Both the position numbers and the translations under genes were made by a program. DNA of 64,000 nucleotides from Liolophura sinensis (Eukaryota; Mollusca; Polyplacophora; Chitonida; Chitonidae): contig NW_027018043.1 in NCBI RefSeq assembly GCF_032854445.1, positions 41,868-105,867 on the forward strand, given 5' to 3'. A model generated the notes under the pieces. The model was not told where the DNA came from. It saw only the letters and a list, made by a program, of their open reading frames with translations, and ran no database searches. Of this stretch, positions 42,892-56,640 are shown one piece after another (the stretch's first letter is position 1; every line of letters begins with the position of its first letter).

Positions 42892-45647
42892 GGCATCGGC
42901 AGCTGTTTAAAAAATTGCAAATTCCCTGGTTTCCATGGAGTAAGAGCCGTTGCTGGGCACGTGACTATGACATCAATGATCATTCAATTTTGGCTACAGC
43001 CAAAAGTAATGGTCGGAGAGCAACGCGGTTTGCACCATTCGATTTCTCGTTACAAAATACGTCGGATTAGCCTCTTACCAGCAGCACTGGAACAGTTTTT
43101 CCACTTTTGCATTTTTGCCTGGTCTTTTTGTTAATTGAAATCGGCTACACTCTACTATGTACCATCGCGACTGGGTCATTACTATATTCAACTTTTAACT
43201 ATAAGTTATGTGCCCTTCGGTAGCCAGAAGACGTCAAATCTTTGGGCTAAACCCATTTAACTCACCCAGCAATTGTCTTACTTCTAAGTCCAAGACAATC
43301 TCAATGTCTTTATCATCGTGTAGAAAAACCAAACCATTTGTACATAAAAAACACAAAGTACTAGATACAGTCTGCTGTAAAAAGTAGACTTAAACACTGA
43401 CCCACATAAATAAGGTGCCAAAAGATGCGGAATTGGGCCAGGCATCGGCAGCTCTTTAAAAAATTGCCAAATTTCAATCGTTTCCATGGAGTAAGAGCCA
43501 TTGTTGGGCACGTGACTATGATATTAATGATCATTCAATTGTCGCTACAGCCAAAAACTGTTGGTGGGAGAGAAACGAGGTTTGCACCATTCGATTTCTC
43601 GTCACAAAATACGTCCGGATTAGCCTCTTACCAGCAGCACTGGAACAGTTTTTCCACTTTGCATTTTTGCCTGGTCTTTTTGTTAATTTGAAATCGGCTA
43701 CACTGTACTATGTACAATCGCGACTGGTCATTACTATATTTCAACTTTTACCTATAAGTTATGTGCCCTTCGGTAGCCCAGAAGACGTCAAATCTTTGGG
43801 CTAAGCCCATTTAACTCATCCAGCATTTGTATTTACTTCTAAGTCCAAGACAATCTCAATGTCTTTATCTACGTGTAGAAAAACCACACCATTTGTACAT
43901 AAAAAACACAAAGAACTTAGATACAGTCTGCTGTAAAAAGTACAATTGAACACTGACGCACATCAATAAGGTGCAAATAGAGGCGGATTTGGGCCAGGCA
44001 TCGGCAGCTGTTAAAAAATGGCAAATTTCCCTGGTTTCCATGGAGTAAGAGCCGTTGCTGGGCACGTGACTATGACATCAACGGTCATTCAATTGTGGCT
44101 ACAGCCAACAGTATTGGTCGGAGAGCAACGCGGTTTGCACCATTCGATTTCTCGTTACAAAATACGTCGGATTAGCCTCTCCCTACTAGCAGCACTGGAA
44201 CAGTTTTTCCACTTTTGCATTTTTGCCTGGTCTTTTTGTTAATTGAATTCGGATATACTGTACTATGTACAATCGCGACTGGTCATTACTATATTCAACT
44301 TTTAACTATACGTTATGTGCCCTTCGGTAGCCCAGAAGACGTCAAATCTTTGGGCTAAGCCCATTTAAGTCACCTAGCAATTGTCTTACTTCTAAGTCCA
44401 AGACAATCTCAATGTCTTTATCTACGTGTAGAAAAACCACACCATTTGTACATAAAAAACACAAGGTACTAGATACAGTCTGCTGTAAAAAGTACACTTA
44501 AACACTGACCCACATAAATAAGGTTCTTAATCATGCGGAATTGGCCCAGGCATCGGCAGCTGTTTAAAAAATTGCAAATTTCCCTGTTTTCCATGGAGGA
44601 AGAGCTGTTGCTGGGCACGTGACTATGATATCAATGATCATTTAATTGTGGCTACAGCCAAAAGTAATGGTCGGAGAGCAACGCGGTTTGCACCATTCGA
44701 TTTTTCGTCACAAAATACGTCGGATTAGCCTCCTACTAGCAGCACTCGAACAGTTTTTCCACTTTTGCATTTTTGCCTGATCTTTTTGTTAATTGAAATC
44801 GGATACACTGTACTATGCACAATCGCGACTGGTATTACTATATTCGACTTTTAAATATACGTTATGTGCCCTTCGGTAGCCCAGAAGACGTCAAATCTTT
44901 GGGCTAAGCCCATTTAACTCAACCAGCAATTGTCTTACTTTTAAGTCCAAGACAATCTCAATGTCTTTATCTACGTGTAGAAAAACCACACCATTTGTAC
45001 ATAAAAAACACAATGTACTAGATACAGTCTGCTGTAAAAAGTACAACTGATCACTGACCCACATAAATAAGGTTCTAAAAGAATCGGAATTGGCCAGGCA
45101 TCGGCAGCTGTTAAAAAATTGCAAATTTCCCTGGTTTCCATGGAGTAAGAGCTGTTGCTGGGCACGTGACAATGACATCAATGATCATTCAATTGTCGCT
45201 ACAGCCAAAAGTATTGGTCGGAGAGCAACGCGGTTTGCAGCATTCGATTTCTCGTGACAAAATACGTCAGATTAGCCTCTTACCAGGCAGCACTGGAACA
45301 GTTTTTCCACTTTTGCATTTTTGCCTGGTCTTTTTGTTAATTGAAATCGGCCACACTCTACTATGTACCATCGCGACTGGTCATTACTATATTCAACTTT
45401 TAACTATAAGTTATGTGGCCCTTCGGTAGCCCAGAAGACGTCAAATCTTTGGGCTAAGCCCATTTAAGTCACCCAGCAATTGTCTTACTTCTAAGTCCAA
45501 GACAATCTCAATGTCTTTATCTACGTGTAGAAAAACCACACCATTTGTACATAAAAAACACAATGTACTAGATACAGTCTGCTGTAAAAAGTACAACTGA
45601 TCACTGACCCACATCAATAAGGTTCTAAAAGATGCGGAATTGGCCCA
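42892..45647 (+). repeat. Second pentamer unit c-d-e-a-b (M79-M83)
   Basis: Anchors are at 42892 (c), 43441 (d), 43997 (e), 44549 (a) and 45097 (b). The order is a rotation of M52-M56 and the diagnostic states are retained, for example AGCCATTGTTGG with GAGAAACGAGG in d and GGTCATTCAATTG in e. The e monomers M56, M67 and M81 all lack the AATGATCATT palindrome. This unit is dense in single-base indels absent from M54-M57. Confidence 0.78.
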
Positions 45648-46196
45648 GGCATCGGCAGCTGTTTAAAAAATTGCAAATTCCCTGGTTTCCATGGAGTAAG
45701 AGCCGTTGCTGGGCACGTGACTATGACATCAATGATCATTCAATTGTGGCTACAGCCAAAAGTATTGGTCGGAGAGCAACGCGGTTTGCACCATTCGATT
45801 TCTCGTGACAAAATACGTCGGATTAGCCTCTTACCAGCAGCACTGGAACAGTTTTTCCACTTTTGCATTTTTGCCTGGTCTTTTTGTTAATTGAAATCGG
45901 ATACACTGTACTATGCACAATTGCGACTGGTCGTTACTATATTCAACTTTTATCTATACGTTATGTGCCCTTCGGTAGCCCAGAAGACGTCAAATCTTTG
46001 GGCTAAGCCCATTTAACTCATCCAGCAATTGTCTTACTTTTAAGTCCAAGACAATCTCAATGTCTTTATCTACGTGTAGAAAAACCACACCATTCGTACA
46101 TAAAAAACACAATGTACTAGATACAGTCTGCTGTAAAACGTACAACTGATCACTGAACCACATCTATAAGGTTCTAATAGATGCGGAATTGGGCCA

Positions 46197-47845
46197 GGCA
46201 TCGGCAGCTGTTAAAAAATTGCAAATTTCTCTGGTTTCCATGGAGTAAGAGCCGTTGCTGGGCACGTGACTATGACATCAATGATCATTCAAATGTCGCT
46301 ACAGCCAAAAGTATTGGTCGGAGAGCAACGCGGTTTGCACCATTCGATTTCTCGTTACAAAATACGTCGGATTAGCCTCTTACCAGTAGCACTGGAACAG
46401 TTTTTCCACTTTTGCATTTTTGCCTGGTCTTTTTGTTAATGGAAATCGGCTACACTGTACTATGTACAATCGCGACTGGTCATTATTATATTCAACTTTT
46501 GACTATAAGTTATGTGCCCTTCGGTAGCCCAGAAGACGTCAAATCTTTGGGCTAAACCCATTAAACTCACCCAGGAATTGTCTTACTTTTAAGTCCAAGA
46601 CAATCTCAATGTCTTTATCTACGTGTAGAAAAACCACACCATTTGTACATAAAAAACACAAGGTACTAGATACAGTCTGCTGTGAAATGTACAACTGATC
46701 ACTGACCTACATCAATAAGGTTCTAAAAGATGCGGAATTGGCCCAGGCATCGGCAGCTGTTTAAAAAATTGCAAATTTCCCTGGTTTCCATGGAGTAAGA
46801 GCCGTTGCTGGGCACGTGACTATGACATCAATGATCATTCAATTGTCGCTACAGCCAAAAGTATTGGTCGGAGAGCAACGCGGTTTGCACCATTCGATTT
46901 CTCGTCACAAAATACGTCGGATTAGTTTCTTACCAGCAGCACTGGAACAGTTTTTCCACTTTTGCATTTTTGCCTGGTCTTTTTGTTAATTGAAATCGGA
47001 TACATTCTACTATGTACAATCGCGACTGGTCATTACTATATTCAACTTTTGACTATAAGTTATGTGCCCTTCTGTAGCCCAGAAGACGTCAAATCTTTGG
47101 GCTAAGCCCATTTAACTCATCCAGCAATTGTCTTACTTTTAAGTCCAAGACAATCTCAATGTCTTTATCTACGTGTAGAAAAACCACACCATTCGTACAT
47201 GAAAAACACAATGTACTAGATACAGTCTGCTGTAAAAAGTACAACTGATCACTGACCCACATCAATAAGGTTCTAATAGATGCGGAATTGGGCCAGGCAT
47301 CGGCAGCTGTTAAAAAATTGCATATTTCCCTGGTTTCCATGGAGTAAGAGCCGTTGCTGGGCACGTGACTATGACATCAATGATCATTCAATTGTCGCTA
47401 CAGCCAAAAGTATTGGTCGGAGAGCAACGCGGTTTGCACCATTCGATTTCTCGTGACAAAATACGTCGGATTAGCCTCTTACCAGCAGCACTGGAAGAGT
47501 TTTAGCACTTTTGCATTTTTGCCTGGTCTTTTTGTTAATGGAAATCGGCTACACTGTACTATGTACAATCGCGACTGGTAATTTTTATATTCAACTTTTG
47601 ACTATAAGTTATGTGCCCTTCGGTAGCCCAAAAGACGTCAAATCTTTGGGCTAAACCCATTAAACTCACCCAGGAATTGTCTTACTTCTAAGTCCAAGAC
47701 AATCTCAATGTCTTTATCTACGTGTAGAAAAACCACACCATTTGTACATAAAAAACACAAGGTACTAGATACAGTCTGCTGTGAAATGTACAACTGATCA
47801 CTGAACCACATCAATAAGGTTCTAAAAGATGCGGAATTGGCCCAG
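46197..47845 (+). repeat. M85-M87, sisters of M104-M106 at 10,444 bp
   Basis: The three anchors 46197, 46746 and 47296 match 56641, 57190 and 57740 at exactly 10,444 bp offset. Shared marks are TTTCTCTGG with AAATGTCGC, then GACCTACATC with ACATTCTACTATG and CTTCTGTAGCCC, then CGTACATGAAAAACAC with GCATATTTCC. M87 ends with CTGGAAGAG and ATTTTTATATTC like M107 rather than M106. It is thus either a hybrid, or M106-M107 arose by insertion. Confidence 0.8.
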
Positions 47846-50800
47846 GCATCGGCAGCTGTTTAAAAAATTGCAAATTTCCCTGGTTTCCATGGAGTAAGAG
47901 CCGTTGCTGGGCACGTGACTATGCCATCAATGATCATTCAATTGTCGCTACAGCCAAAAGTATTGGTCGGAGAGCAACGCGGTTTGCACCATTCGATTTC
48001 TCCTCACAAAATACGTCGGATTAGCCTCTTACCAGCAGCACTGGAAGAGTTTTTTCACTTTTGCATTTTTGCCTGGTCTTTTTGTTAATTGAAATCGGAT
48101 ACACTGTACTATGCACAATCGCGACTGGTCGTTACTATATTCAACTTTTAACTATACGTTATGTGCCCTTCGGTAGCCCAGAAGACGTCAAATCTTTGGG
48201 CTAAGCCCATTTAACTCATCCAGCAATTGGCTTACTTTTAAGTCCAAGACAATCTCAATGTCTTTATCTACGTGTTTAAAAACCACACCATTCGTACATA
48301 AAAAACACAATGTACTAGATACAGTCTGCTGTAAAAAGTACAACTGATCACTGAACCACATCTATAAGGTTCTAATAGATGCGGAATTGGGCCAGGCATC
48401 GGCAGATGTTTTATAAATTGCAAATTTCCCTGGTTTCCATGGAGTAAGAGCCGTTGCTGGGCACGTGACTATGACATCAATGATCATTCAATTGTGGCTA
48501 CAGCCAAAAGTATTGGTCGGAGAGCAACGCGGTTTGCACCATTCGATTTCTCGTGACAAAATACGTCGGATTAGCCTCTTACCAGCAGCACTGGAAGAGT
48601 TTTTCCACTTTTGCATTTTTGCCCAGTCTTTTTGTTAATTTGAAATCGGATACAATCTACTATGTACAATCGCGACTGGTCATTACTATATTCAACTTTT
48701 GACTATAAGTTATGTGCCCTTCTGTAGCCCAGAAGACGTCAAATCTTTGGGCTAAGCCCATTTAACTCACCCAGCAATTGTCTTACTTTTAAGTCCAAGA
48801 CAATCTCAATGTCTTTATCTACGTGTAGAAAAACCACACCATTCGTACATAAAAAACACAATGTACTAGATACAGTCTGCTGTAAAAAGTACAACTGATC
48901 ACTGAACCACATCTATAAGGTTCTAATAGATGCGGAATTGGGCCAGGCATCGGCAGCTGTTAAAAAATTGCATATTTCCCTGGTTTCCATGGAGTAAGAG
49001 CCGTTGCTGGGCACGTGACTATGACATCAATGATCATTCAATTGTGGCTACAGCCAAAAGTATTGGTCGGAGAGCAACGCGGTTTGCACCATTCGATTTC
49101 GCGTGACAAAATACGTCGGATTAGCCTTTTACCAGTAGCACTGGAACAGTTTTTCCACTTTTGCATTTTTGCCTGGTCTTTTTGTTAATTGAAATCGGCT
49201 ACACTGTACTATGTATAATCGCGACTGGTCATTATTATATTCAACTTTTGACTATAAGTTATGTGCCCTTCGGTAGCCCAGAAGACGTCAAATCTTTGGG
49301 CTAAACCCATTAAACTCACCCAGCAATTGTCTTACTTCTAAGTCCAAGACAATCTCAATGTCTTTATCTACGTGTAGAAAAACCACACCATTTGTACATA
49401 AAAAACACAAGGTACTAGATACAGTCTGCTGTAAAAAGTACAACTGATTACTGAACCACATCAATAAGGTTCTAAAAGATGCGGAATTGGCCCAGCCATC
49501 GGCAGCTGTTTAAAAAATTGCAAATTTCCCTGGTTTCCATGGAGTAATAGCCGTTGCTGGGCACGTGACTATGACATCAATGATCATTCAATAGTCACTA
49601 CAGCCAAAAGTATTGGTCGGAGAGCAGCGCGGTTTGCACCATTCGATTTCTCGTCACAAAATACGTCGGATTAGTCTCTTACCAGCAGCACTGGAACAGT
49701 TTTTCCACTTTTGCATTTTTGCCTGGTCTTTTTGTTAATTGAAATCGGATACACTGTACTATGCACAATCGCGACTGGTCGTTACTATATTCAACTTTTA
49801 ACTATACGTTATGTGCCCTTCGGTAGCCCAGAAGACGTCAAATCTTTGGGCTAAGCCCATTTAACTCATCCAGCAATTGTCTTACTTTTAAGTCCAAGAC
49901 AATCTCAATGTCTTTATCTACGTGTAGAAAAACCACACCATTCGTACATAAAAAACACAATGTACTAGATACAGTCTGCTGTAAAAAGTACAACTGATCA
50001 CTGACCTACATCAATAAAGTTCTAAAAGATGCGGAATTGGCCCAGGCATCGGCAGCTGTTTAAAAAATTGCAAATTTCCCTGGTTTCCATGGAGTAAGAG
50101 CCGTTGCTGGGCACGTGACTATGACATCAATGATCATTCAATTGTCGCTACAGCCAAAAGTATTGGTCGGAGAGCAACGCGGTTTGCACCATTCGATTTC
50201 TCGTCACAAAATACGTCGGATTAGCCTCTTACCACCAGCACTGGAACAGTTTTTCCACTTTTGCATTTTTGCCTGGTCTTTTTGTTAATGGAAATCGGCT
50301 ACACTGTACTATGCACAATCGCGACTGGTCGTTATTATTTCAACTTTTAACTATACGTTATGTGCCCTTCGGTAGCCCAGAAGACGTCAAATCTTTGGGC
50401 TCAGCCCATTTAACTCATCCAGCAATTGTCTTACTTCTACGTCCAAGACAATCTCAATGTCTTTATCTACGTGTAGAAAAACCACACCATTCGTACATAA
50501 AAAACACAAGGTACTAGATACAGTCTGCTGTAAAAAGTACAACTGATCACTGAACCACATCTATAAGGTTCTAATAGATGCGGAATTGGGCCAGGCATTG
50601 GCAGCTGTTAAAAAATTGCATATTTCCCTGGTTTCCATGGAGTAAGAGCCGTTGCTGGGCACGTGACTATGACATCAATGATCATTCAATTGTGGCTACA
50701 GCCAAAAGTATTGGTCGGAGAGCAACGCGGTTTGCACCATTCGATTTCTCGTGACAAAATACGTCGGATTAGTCTCTTACCAGCAGCACTGGAACAGTTT

Positions 50801-53800
50801 TTCCACTTTTGCATTTTTGCCTGGTCTTTTTGTTAATTGAAATCGGATACACTGTACTATGCACAATTGCGACTGGTCGTTACTATATTCAACTTTTAAC
50901 TATACGTTATGTGCCCTTCGGTAGCCCAGAAGACGTCAAATCTTTGGGCTAAGCCCATTTAACTCACCCAGCAATTGTCTTACTTCTAAGTCCAAGACAA
51001 TCTCAATGTCTTTATCTACGTGTATAAAAACCACACCATTCGTACATAAAAAACACAATGTACTAGATACAGTCTGCTGTAAAAAGTACAACTGATCACT
51101 GACCCACATCTATAAGGTTCTAAAAGATGCGGAATTGGGCCAGGCATCGGCAGCTGTTAAAAAATTGCATATTTCCCTGGTTTCCATGGAGTAAGAGCCG
51201 TTGCTGGGCACGTGACTATGACATCAATGATCATTCAATTGTGGCTACAGCCAAAAGTATTGGTCGGAGAGCAACGCGGTTTGCACCATTCGATTTCTCG
51301 TGACAAAATACGTCGGATTAGCCTCTTATCAGCAGCACTGGAACAGTTTTTCCACTTTTGCATTTTTGCCTGGTCTTTTTGTTAATTGAAATCGGATACA
51401 CTGTACTATGTACAATCGCGACTGGTCATTATTATATTCAACTTTTGACTATAAGTTATGTGCCCTTCGGTAGCCCAGAAGACGTCAAATCTTTGGGCTA
51501 AACCCATTAAACTCACCCAGCAATTGTCTTACTTCTAAGTCCAAGACAATCTCAATGTCTTTATCTACGTGTAGAAAAACCACACCATTTGTACATAAAA
51601 AACACAAGGTACTAGATACAGTCTGCTGTAAAAAGTACAACATATCACTGACCCACATCAATAAGGTTCTAAAAGATGCGGAATTGGCCCAGGCATCGGC
51701 AGCTGTTTAAAAAATTGCAAATTTCCCTGGTTTCCATGGAGTAAGAGCCGTTGCTGGGCACGTGACTACGACATCAATGATCATTCAATTGTGGCTACAG
51801 CCAAAAGTATTGGTCGGAGAGCAACGCGGTTTGCACCATTCGATTTCTCGTCACAAAATACGTCGGATTCATCTCTTACCAGCAGCACTGGAACAGTTTT
51901 TCCACTTTTGCATTTTTGCATGGTCTTTTTGTTAATTGAAATCGGATACATTCTACTATGTACAATCGCGACTGGTCATTACTATATTCAACTTTTGACT
52001 ATAAGTTATGTGCCCTTCTGTAGCCCAGAAGACGTCAAATCTTTGGGCTAAGCCCATTTAACTCACCCAGCAATTGTCTTACTTCTAAGTCCAAGACAAT
52101 CTCAATGTCTTTATCTACGTGTAGAAAAACCACACCATTTGTACATAAAAAACACAATGTACTAGATACAGTCTGCTGTAAAAAGTACAACTGATCACTG
52201 ACCTACATCAATAAAGTTCTAATAGATGCGCAAATGGCCGAGGCATCGGCATCTGTTTAAAAAATTGCAAATTTCCCTGGTTTCCATGGATGTAAGAGCC
52301 GTTGCTGGGCACGTGACTATGACATCAATGATCATTCAATTGTGGCTACAGCCAAAAGTATTGGTCGGAGAGCAACGCGGTTTGCACCATTCGATTTCTC
52401 GTCACAAAATACGTCGGATTAGCCTCTTACCAGCAGCACTGGAACAGTTTTTCCACTTTTGCATTTTTGCCTGGTCTTTTTGTTAATTGAAATCGGATAC
52501 ACTGTACTATGCACAATTGCGACTGGTCGTTACTATATTCAACTTTTGACTATACGTTATGTGCCCTTCGGTAGCCCAGAAGACGTCAAATCTTTGGGCT
52601 AAGCCCATTTAACTCATCCAGCAATTGTCTTACTTTTAAGTCCAAGACAATCTCAATGTCTTTATCTACGTGTAGAAAAACCACACCATTCGTACATAAA
52701 AAACACAATGTACTAGATACAGTCTGCTGTAAAAAGTACAACTGATCACTGAACCACATCTATAAGGTTCTAATAGATGCGGAATTGGGCCAGGCATCGG
52801 CAGCTGTTAAAAAATTGCAAATTTCCCTGGTTTCCATGGAGTAAGAGCCGTTGCTGGGCACGTGACTTTGACATCAATGATCATTCAATTGTGGCTACAG
52901 CCAAAAGTATTGGTCGGAGAGCAACGCGGTTTGCACCATTCGATTTCTCGTGACAAAATACGTCGGATTAGCCTCTTACCAGTAGCACTGGAACAGTTTT
53001 TCCACTTTTGCATTTTTGCCTGGTCTTTTTGTTAATGGAAATCGGCTACACTGTACTATGTACAATCGCGACTGGTCATTTTTATATTCAACTTTTGACT
53101 ATAAGTTATGTGCCCTTCGGTAGCCCAGAAGACGTCAAACCTTTGGGCTAAACCCATTAAACTCACCCAGGAATTGTCTTACTTTTAAGTCCAAGACAAT
53201 CTCAATGTCTTTATCTACGTGTAGAAAAACCACACCATTTGTACATAAAAAACACAAGGTACTAGATACAGTCTGCTGTGAAATGTACAACTGATCACTG
53301 AACCACATCAATAAGGTTCTAAAAGATGCGGAATTGGCCCAGGCATCGGCAGCTGTTTAAAAAATTGCAAATTTCCCTGGTTTCCATGGAGTAAGAGCCG
53401 TTGCTGGGCACGTGACTATGCCATCAATGATCATTCAATTGTCGCTACAGCCAAAAGTATTGGTCGGAGAGCAACGCGGTTTGCACCATTCGATTTGTCG
53501 TCACAAAATACGTCGGATTAGTCTCTTACCAGCAGCACTGGAACAGTTTTTCCACTTTTGCATTTTTTCCTGGTCTTTTTGTTAATTGAAATCGGATACA
53601 TTCTACTATGTACAATCGCGACTGGTCATTACTATATTCAACTTTTGACTATAAGTTATGTGCCCTTCTGTAGCCCAGAAGACGTCAAATCTTTGGGCTA
53701 AGCCCATTTAACTCACCCAGCAATTGTCTTACTTCTAAGTCCAAGACAATCTCAATGTCTTTATCTACGTGTAGAAAAACCACACCATTTGTACATAAAA

Positions 53801-54441
53801 AACACAATGTACTAGATACAGTCTGCTGTAAAAAGTACAACTGATCACTGACCTACATCAATAAGGTTCTAAAAGATGCGGAAATGGCCGAGGCATCGGC
53901 ATCTGTTTAAAAAATTGCAAATTTCCCTGGTTTCCATGGAGTAAGAGCCGTTGCTGGGCACGTGGCTATGACATCAATGATCATTCAATTGTGGCTACAG
54001 CCAAAAGTATTGGTCGGAGAGCAACGCGGTTTGCACCATTCGATTTCTCGTCAAAAAATACGTCGGATTAGCCTCTTACCAGCAGCACTGGAACAGTTTT
54101 TCCACTTTTGCATTTTTGCCTGGTCTTTTTGTTAATTGAAATCGGATACACTGTACTATGCCCAATTGCGACTGGTCGTTACTATATTCAACTTTTATCT
54201 ATACGTTATGTGCCCTTCGGTAGCCCAGAAGACGTCAAATCTTTGGGCTAAGCCCATTTAACTCATCCAGCAATTGTCTTACTTTTAAGTCCAAGACAAT
54301 CTCAATTTCTTTATCTACGTGTAGAAAAACCACACCATTCGTACATAAAAAACACAATGTACTAGATACAGTCTGCTGTAAAAAGTACAACTAATCACTG
54401 AACCACATCTATAAGGTTCTAATAGATGCGGAATTGGGCCA

Positions 54442-56640
54442 GGCATCGGCAGCTGTTAAAAAATTGCAAATTTCTCTGGTTTCCATGGAGTAAGAGCCGT
54501 TGCTGGGCACGTGACTATGACATCAATGATCATTCAAATGTCGCTACAGCCAAAAGTATTGGTCGGAGAGCAACGCGGTTTGCACCATTCGATTTCTCGT
54601 GACAAAATACGTCGGATTAGCCTCTTACCAGTAGCACTGGAACAGTTTTTCCACTTTTGCATTTTTGCCTGGTCTTTTTGTTAATGGAAATCGGCTACAC
54701 TGTACTATGTACAATCGCGACTGGTCATTATTATATTCAACTTTTGACTATAAGTTATGTGCCCTTCGGTAGCCCAGAAGACGTCAAATCTTTGGGCTAA
54801 ACCCATTAAACTCACCCAGGAATTGTCTTACTTTTAAGTCCAAGACAATCTCAATGTCTTTATCTACGTGTAGAAAAACCACACCATTTGTACATAAAAA
54901 ACACAATTTACTAGATACAGTCTGCTGTGAAATGTACAACTGATCACTGACCTACATCAATAAGGTTCTAAAAGATGCGGAATTGGCCCAGGCATCGGCA
55001 GCTGTTTAAAAAATTGCAAATTTCCCTGGTTTCCATGGAGTAAGAGCCGTTGCTGGGCACGTGACTATGACATCAATGATCATTCAATTGTGGCTACAGC
55101 CAAAAGTATTGGTAGGAGAGCAACGCGGTTTGCACCATTCGATTTCTCGTGACAAAATACGTCGGATTAGCCTCTTACCAGCAGCACTGGAACAGTTTTT
55201 CCACTTTTGCATTTTTGCCTGGTCTTTTTGTTAATTGAAATCGGATACACTTTACTATGCACAATCGCGACTGGTCGTTACTATATTCAACTTTTAACTA
55301 TACGTTAAGTGCCCTTCGGTAGCCCAGAAGACGTCAAATCTTTGGGCTAAGCCCATTTAACTCATCCAGCAATTGTCTTACTTTTAAGTCCAAGACAATC
55401 TCAATGTCTTTATCTACGTGTAGAAAAACCACACCATTTGTACATAAAAAACACAAGGTACTAGATACAGTCTGCTGTGAAATGTACAACTGATCACTGA
55501 ACCACATCAATAAGGTTCTAAAAGATGCGGAATTGGCCCAGGCATCGGCAGCTGTTTAAAAAATTGCAAATTTCCCTGGTTTCCATGGAGTAAGAGCCGT
55601 TGCTGGGCACGTGACTATGCCATCAATGATCATTCAATTGTCGCTACAGCCGAAAGTATTGGTCGGAGAGCAACGCGGTTTGCACCATTCGATTTGTCGT
55701 CACAAAATACGTCGGATTAGTCTCTTACCAGCAGCACTGGAACAGTTTTTCCACTTTTGCATTTTTGCCTGGTCTTTTTGTTAATTGAAATCGGATACAC
55801 TTTACTATGCACAATCGCGACTGGTCGTTACTATATTCAACTTTTAACTATACGTTATGTGCCCTTCGGTAGCCCAGAAGACGTCAAATCTTTGGGCTAA
55901 GCCCATTTAACTCATCCAGCAATTGTCTTACTTTTAAGTCCAAGACAATCTCAATGTCTTTATCTACGTGTAGAAAAACCACACCATTTGTACATAAAAA
56001 ACACAAGGTACTAGATACAGTCTGCTGTGAAATGTACAACTGATCACTGAACCACATCAATAAGGTTCTAAAAGATGCGGAATTGGCCCAGGCATCGGCA
56101 GCTGTTTAAAAAATTGCAAATTTCCCTGGTTTCCATGGAGTAAGAGCCGTTGCTGGGCACGTGACTATGCCATCAATGATCATTCAATTGTCGCTACAGC
56201 CAAAAGTATTGGTCGGAGAGCAACGCGGTTTGCACCATTCGATTTCTCGTCACAAAATACGTCGGATTAGTCTCTTACCAGCAGCACTGGAACAGTTTTT
56301 CCACTTTTGCATTTTTGCCTGGTCTTTTTGTTAATTGAAATCGGATACACTGTACTATGCACAATTGCGACTGGTCGTTACTATATTCAACTTTTGACTA
56401 TACGTTATGTGCCCTTCGGTAGCCCAGAAGACGTCAAATCTTTGGGCTCAGCCCATTTAACTCATCCAGCAATTGTCTTACTTTTAAGTCCAAGACAATC
56501 TCAATGTCTTTATCTACGTGTAGAAAAACCACACCATTCGTACATAAAAAACACAATGTACTAGATACAGTCTGCTGTAAAAAGTACAACTGATCACTGA
56601 ACCACATCTATAAGGTTCTAATAGATGCGGAGTTGGGCCA
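54442..56640 (+). repeat. Higher-order repeat copy of 4 monomers (M100-M103)
   Basis: It starts with the AAATGTCGC marker monomer M100 and runs M101, M102 and M103 until the next marker, M104. Relative to the following copies it lacks the M106-type and GGCCGAGGCATCGG monomers. It contains a near-identical 550-bp local duplication (M101 3' part through M103 5' part). Confidence 0.75.
55165..56340 (+). repeat. Near-identical one-monomer duplication (M101/M102/M103)
   Basis: The stretch from about 55,165 to 55,790 matches 55,715-56,340 at an offset of 550 bp, including the ACACTTTACTATGCAC 3' part, the GTGAAATGTACAAC tail and the CTATGCCATC 5' part. Visible differences are GTTAAGTGCC versus GTTATGTGCC, and, within the two CTATGCCATC monomers, GCCGAAAG versus GCCAAAAG and ATTTGTCGTC versus ATTTCTCGTC. 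Confidence 0.82.

Larger units (their letters stand above)
28043..45096 (+). repeat. Region II (M52-M82), shuffled field of about nine monomer types
   Basis: Types were defined by eye. a: TTCTTAATCATGCGG (M52, 57, 68, 82). b: AAGATTCGG or AATCGG with GTTAAAAAATTGC (M53, 77, 83). c: CAATTTTGGCTAC (M54, 59, 75, 79). d: GGCAGCTCTTT with AGCCATTGTTGG (M55, 60, 62, 80). e: GCGGATTTGGGCC (M56, 67, 71, 76, 81). f: GATGTGGAATTGGG (M58, 61, 63, 73). g: GAATTGGGTCAGG (M64, 72, 74). h: TATATGCGG (M65, 69). i: GTTGATAAGCACG (M66, 70). M78 is intermediate. The order from M52 is abcdeafcdfdfghieahiegfgcebxcdea, where x is M78. Anchors include 28043, 30794, 33544, 36288, 39043, 41792 and 44549. Confidence 0.82.

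Noticed and set aside
50000-50020. AATAAA polyadenylation signal in CATCAATAAAGTTC
   Set aside because: It is present only at two monomer ends (near 50,010 and 52,208) as a G-to-A variant of AATAAGG, and there is no gene upstream.
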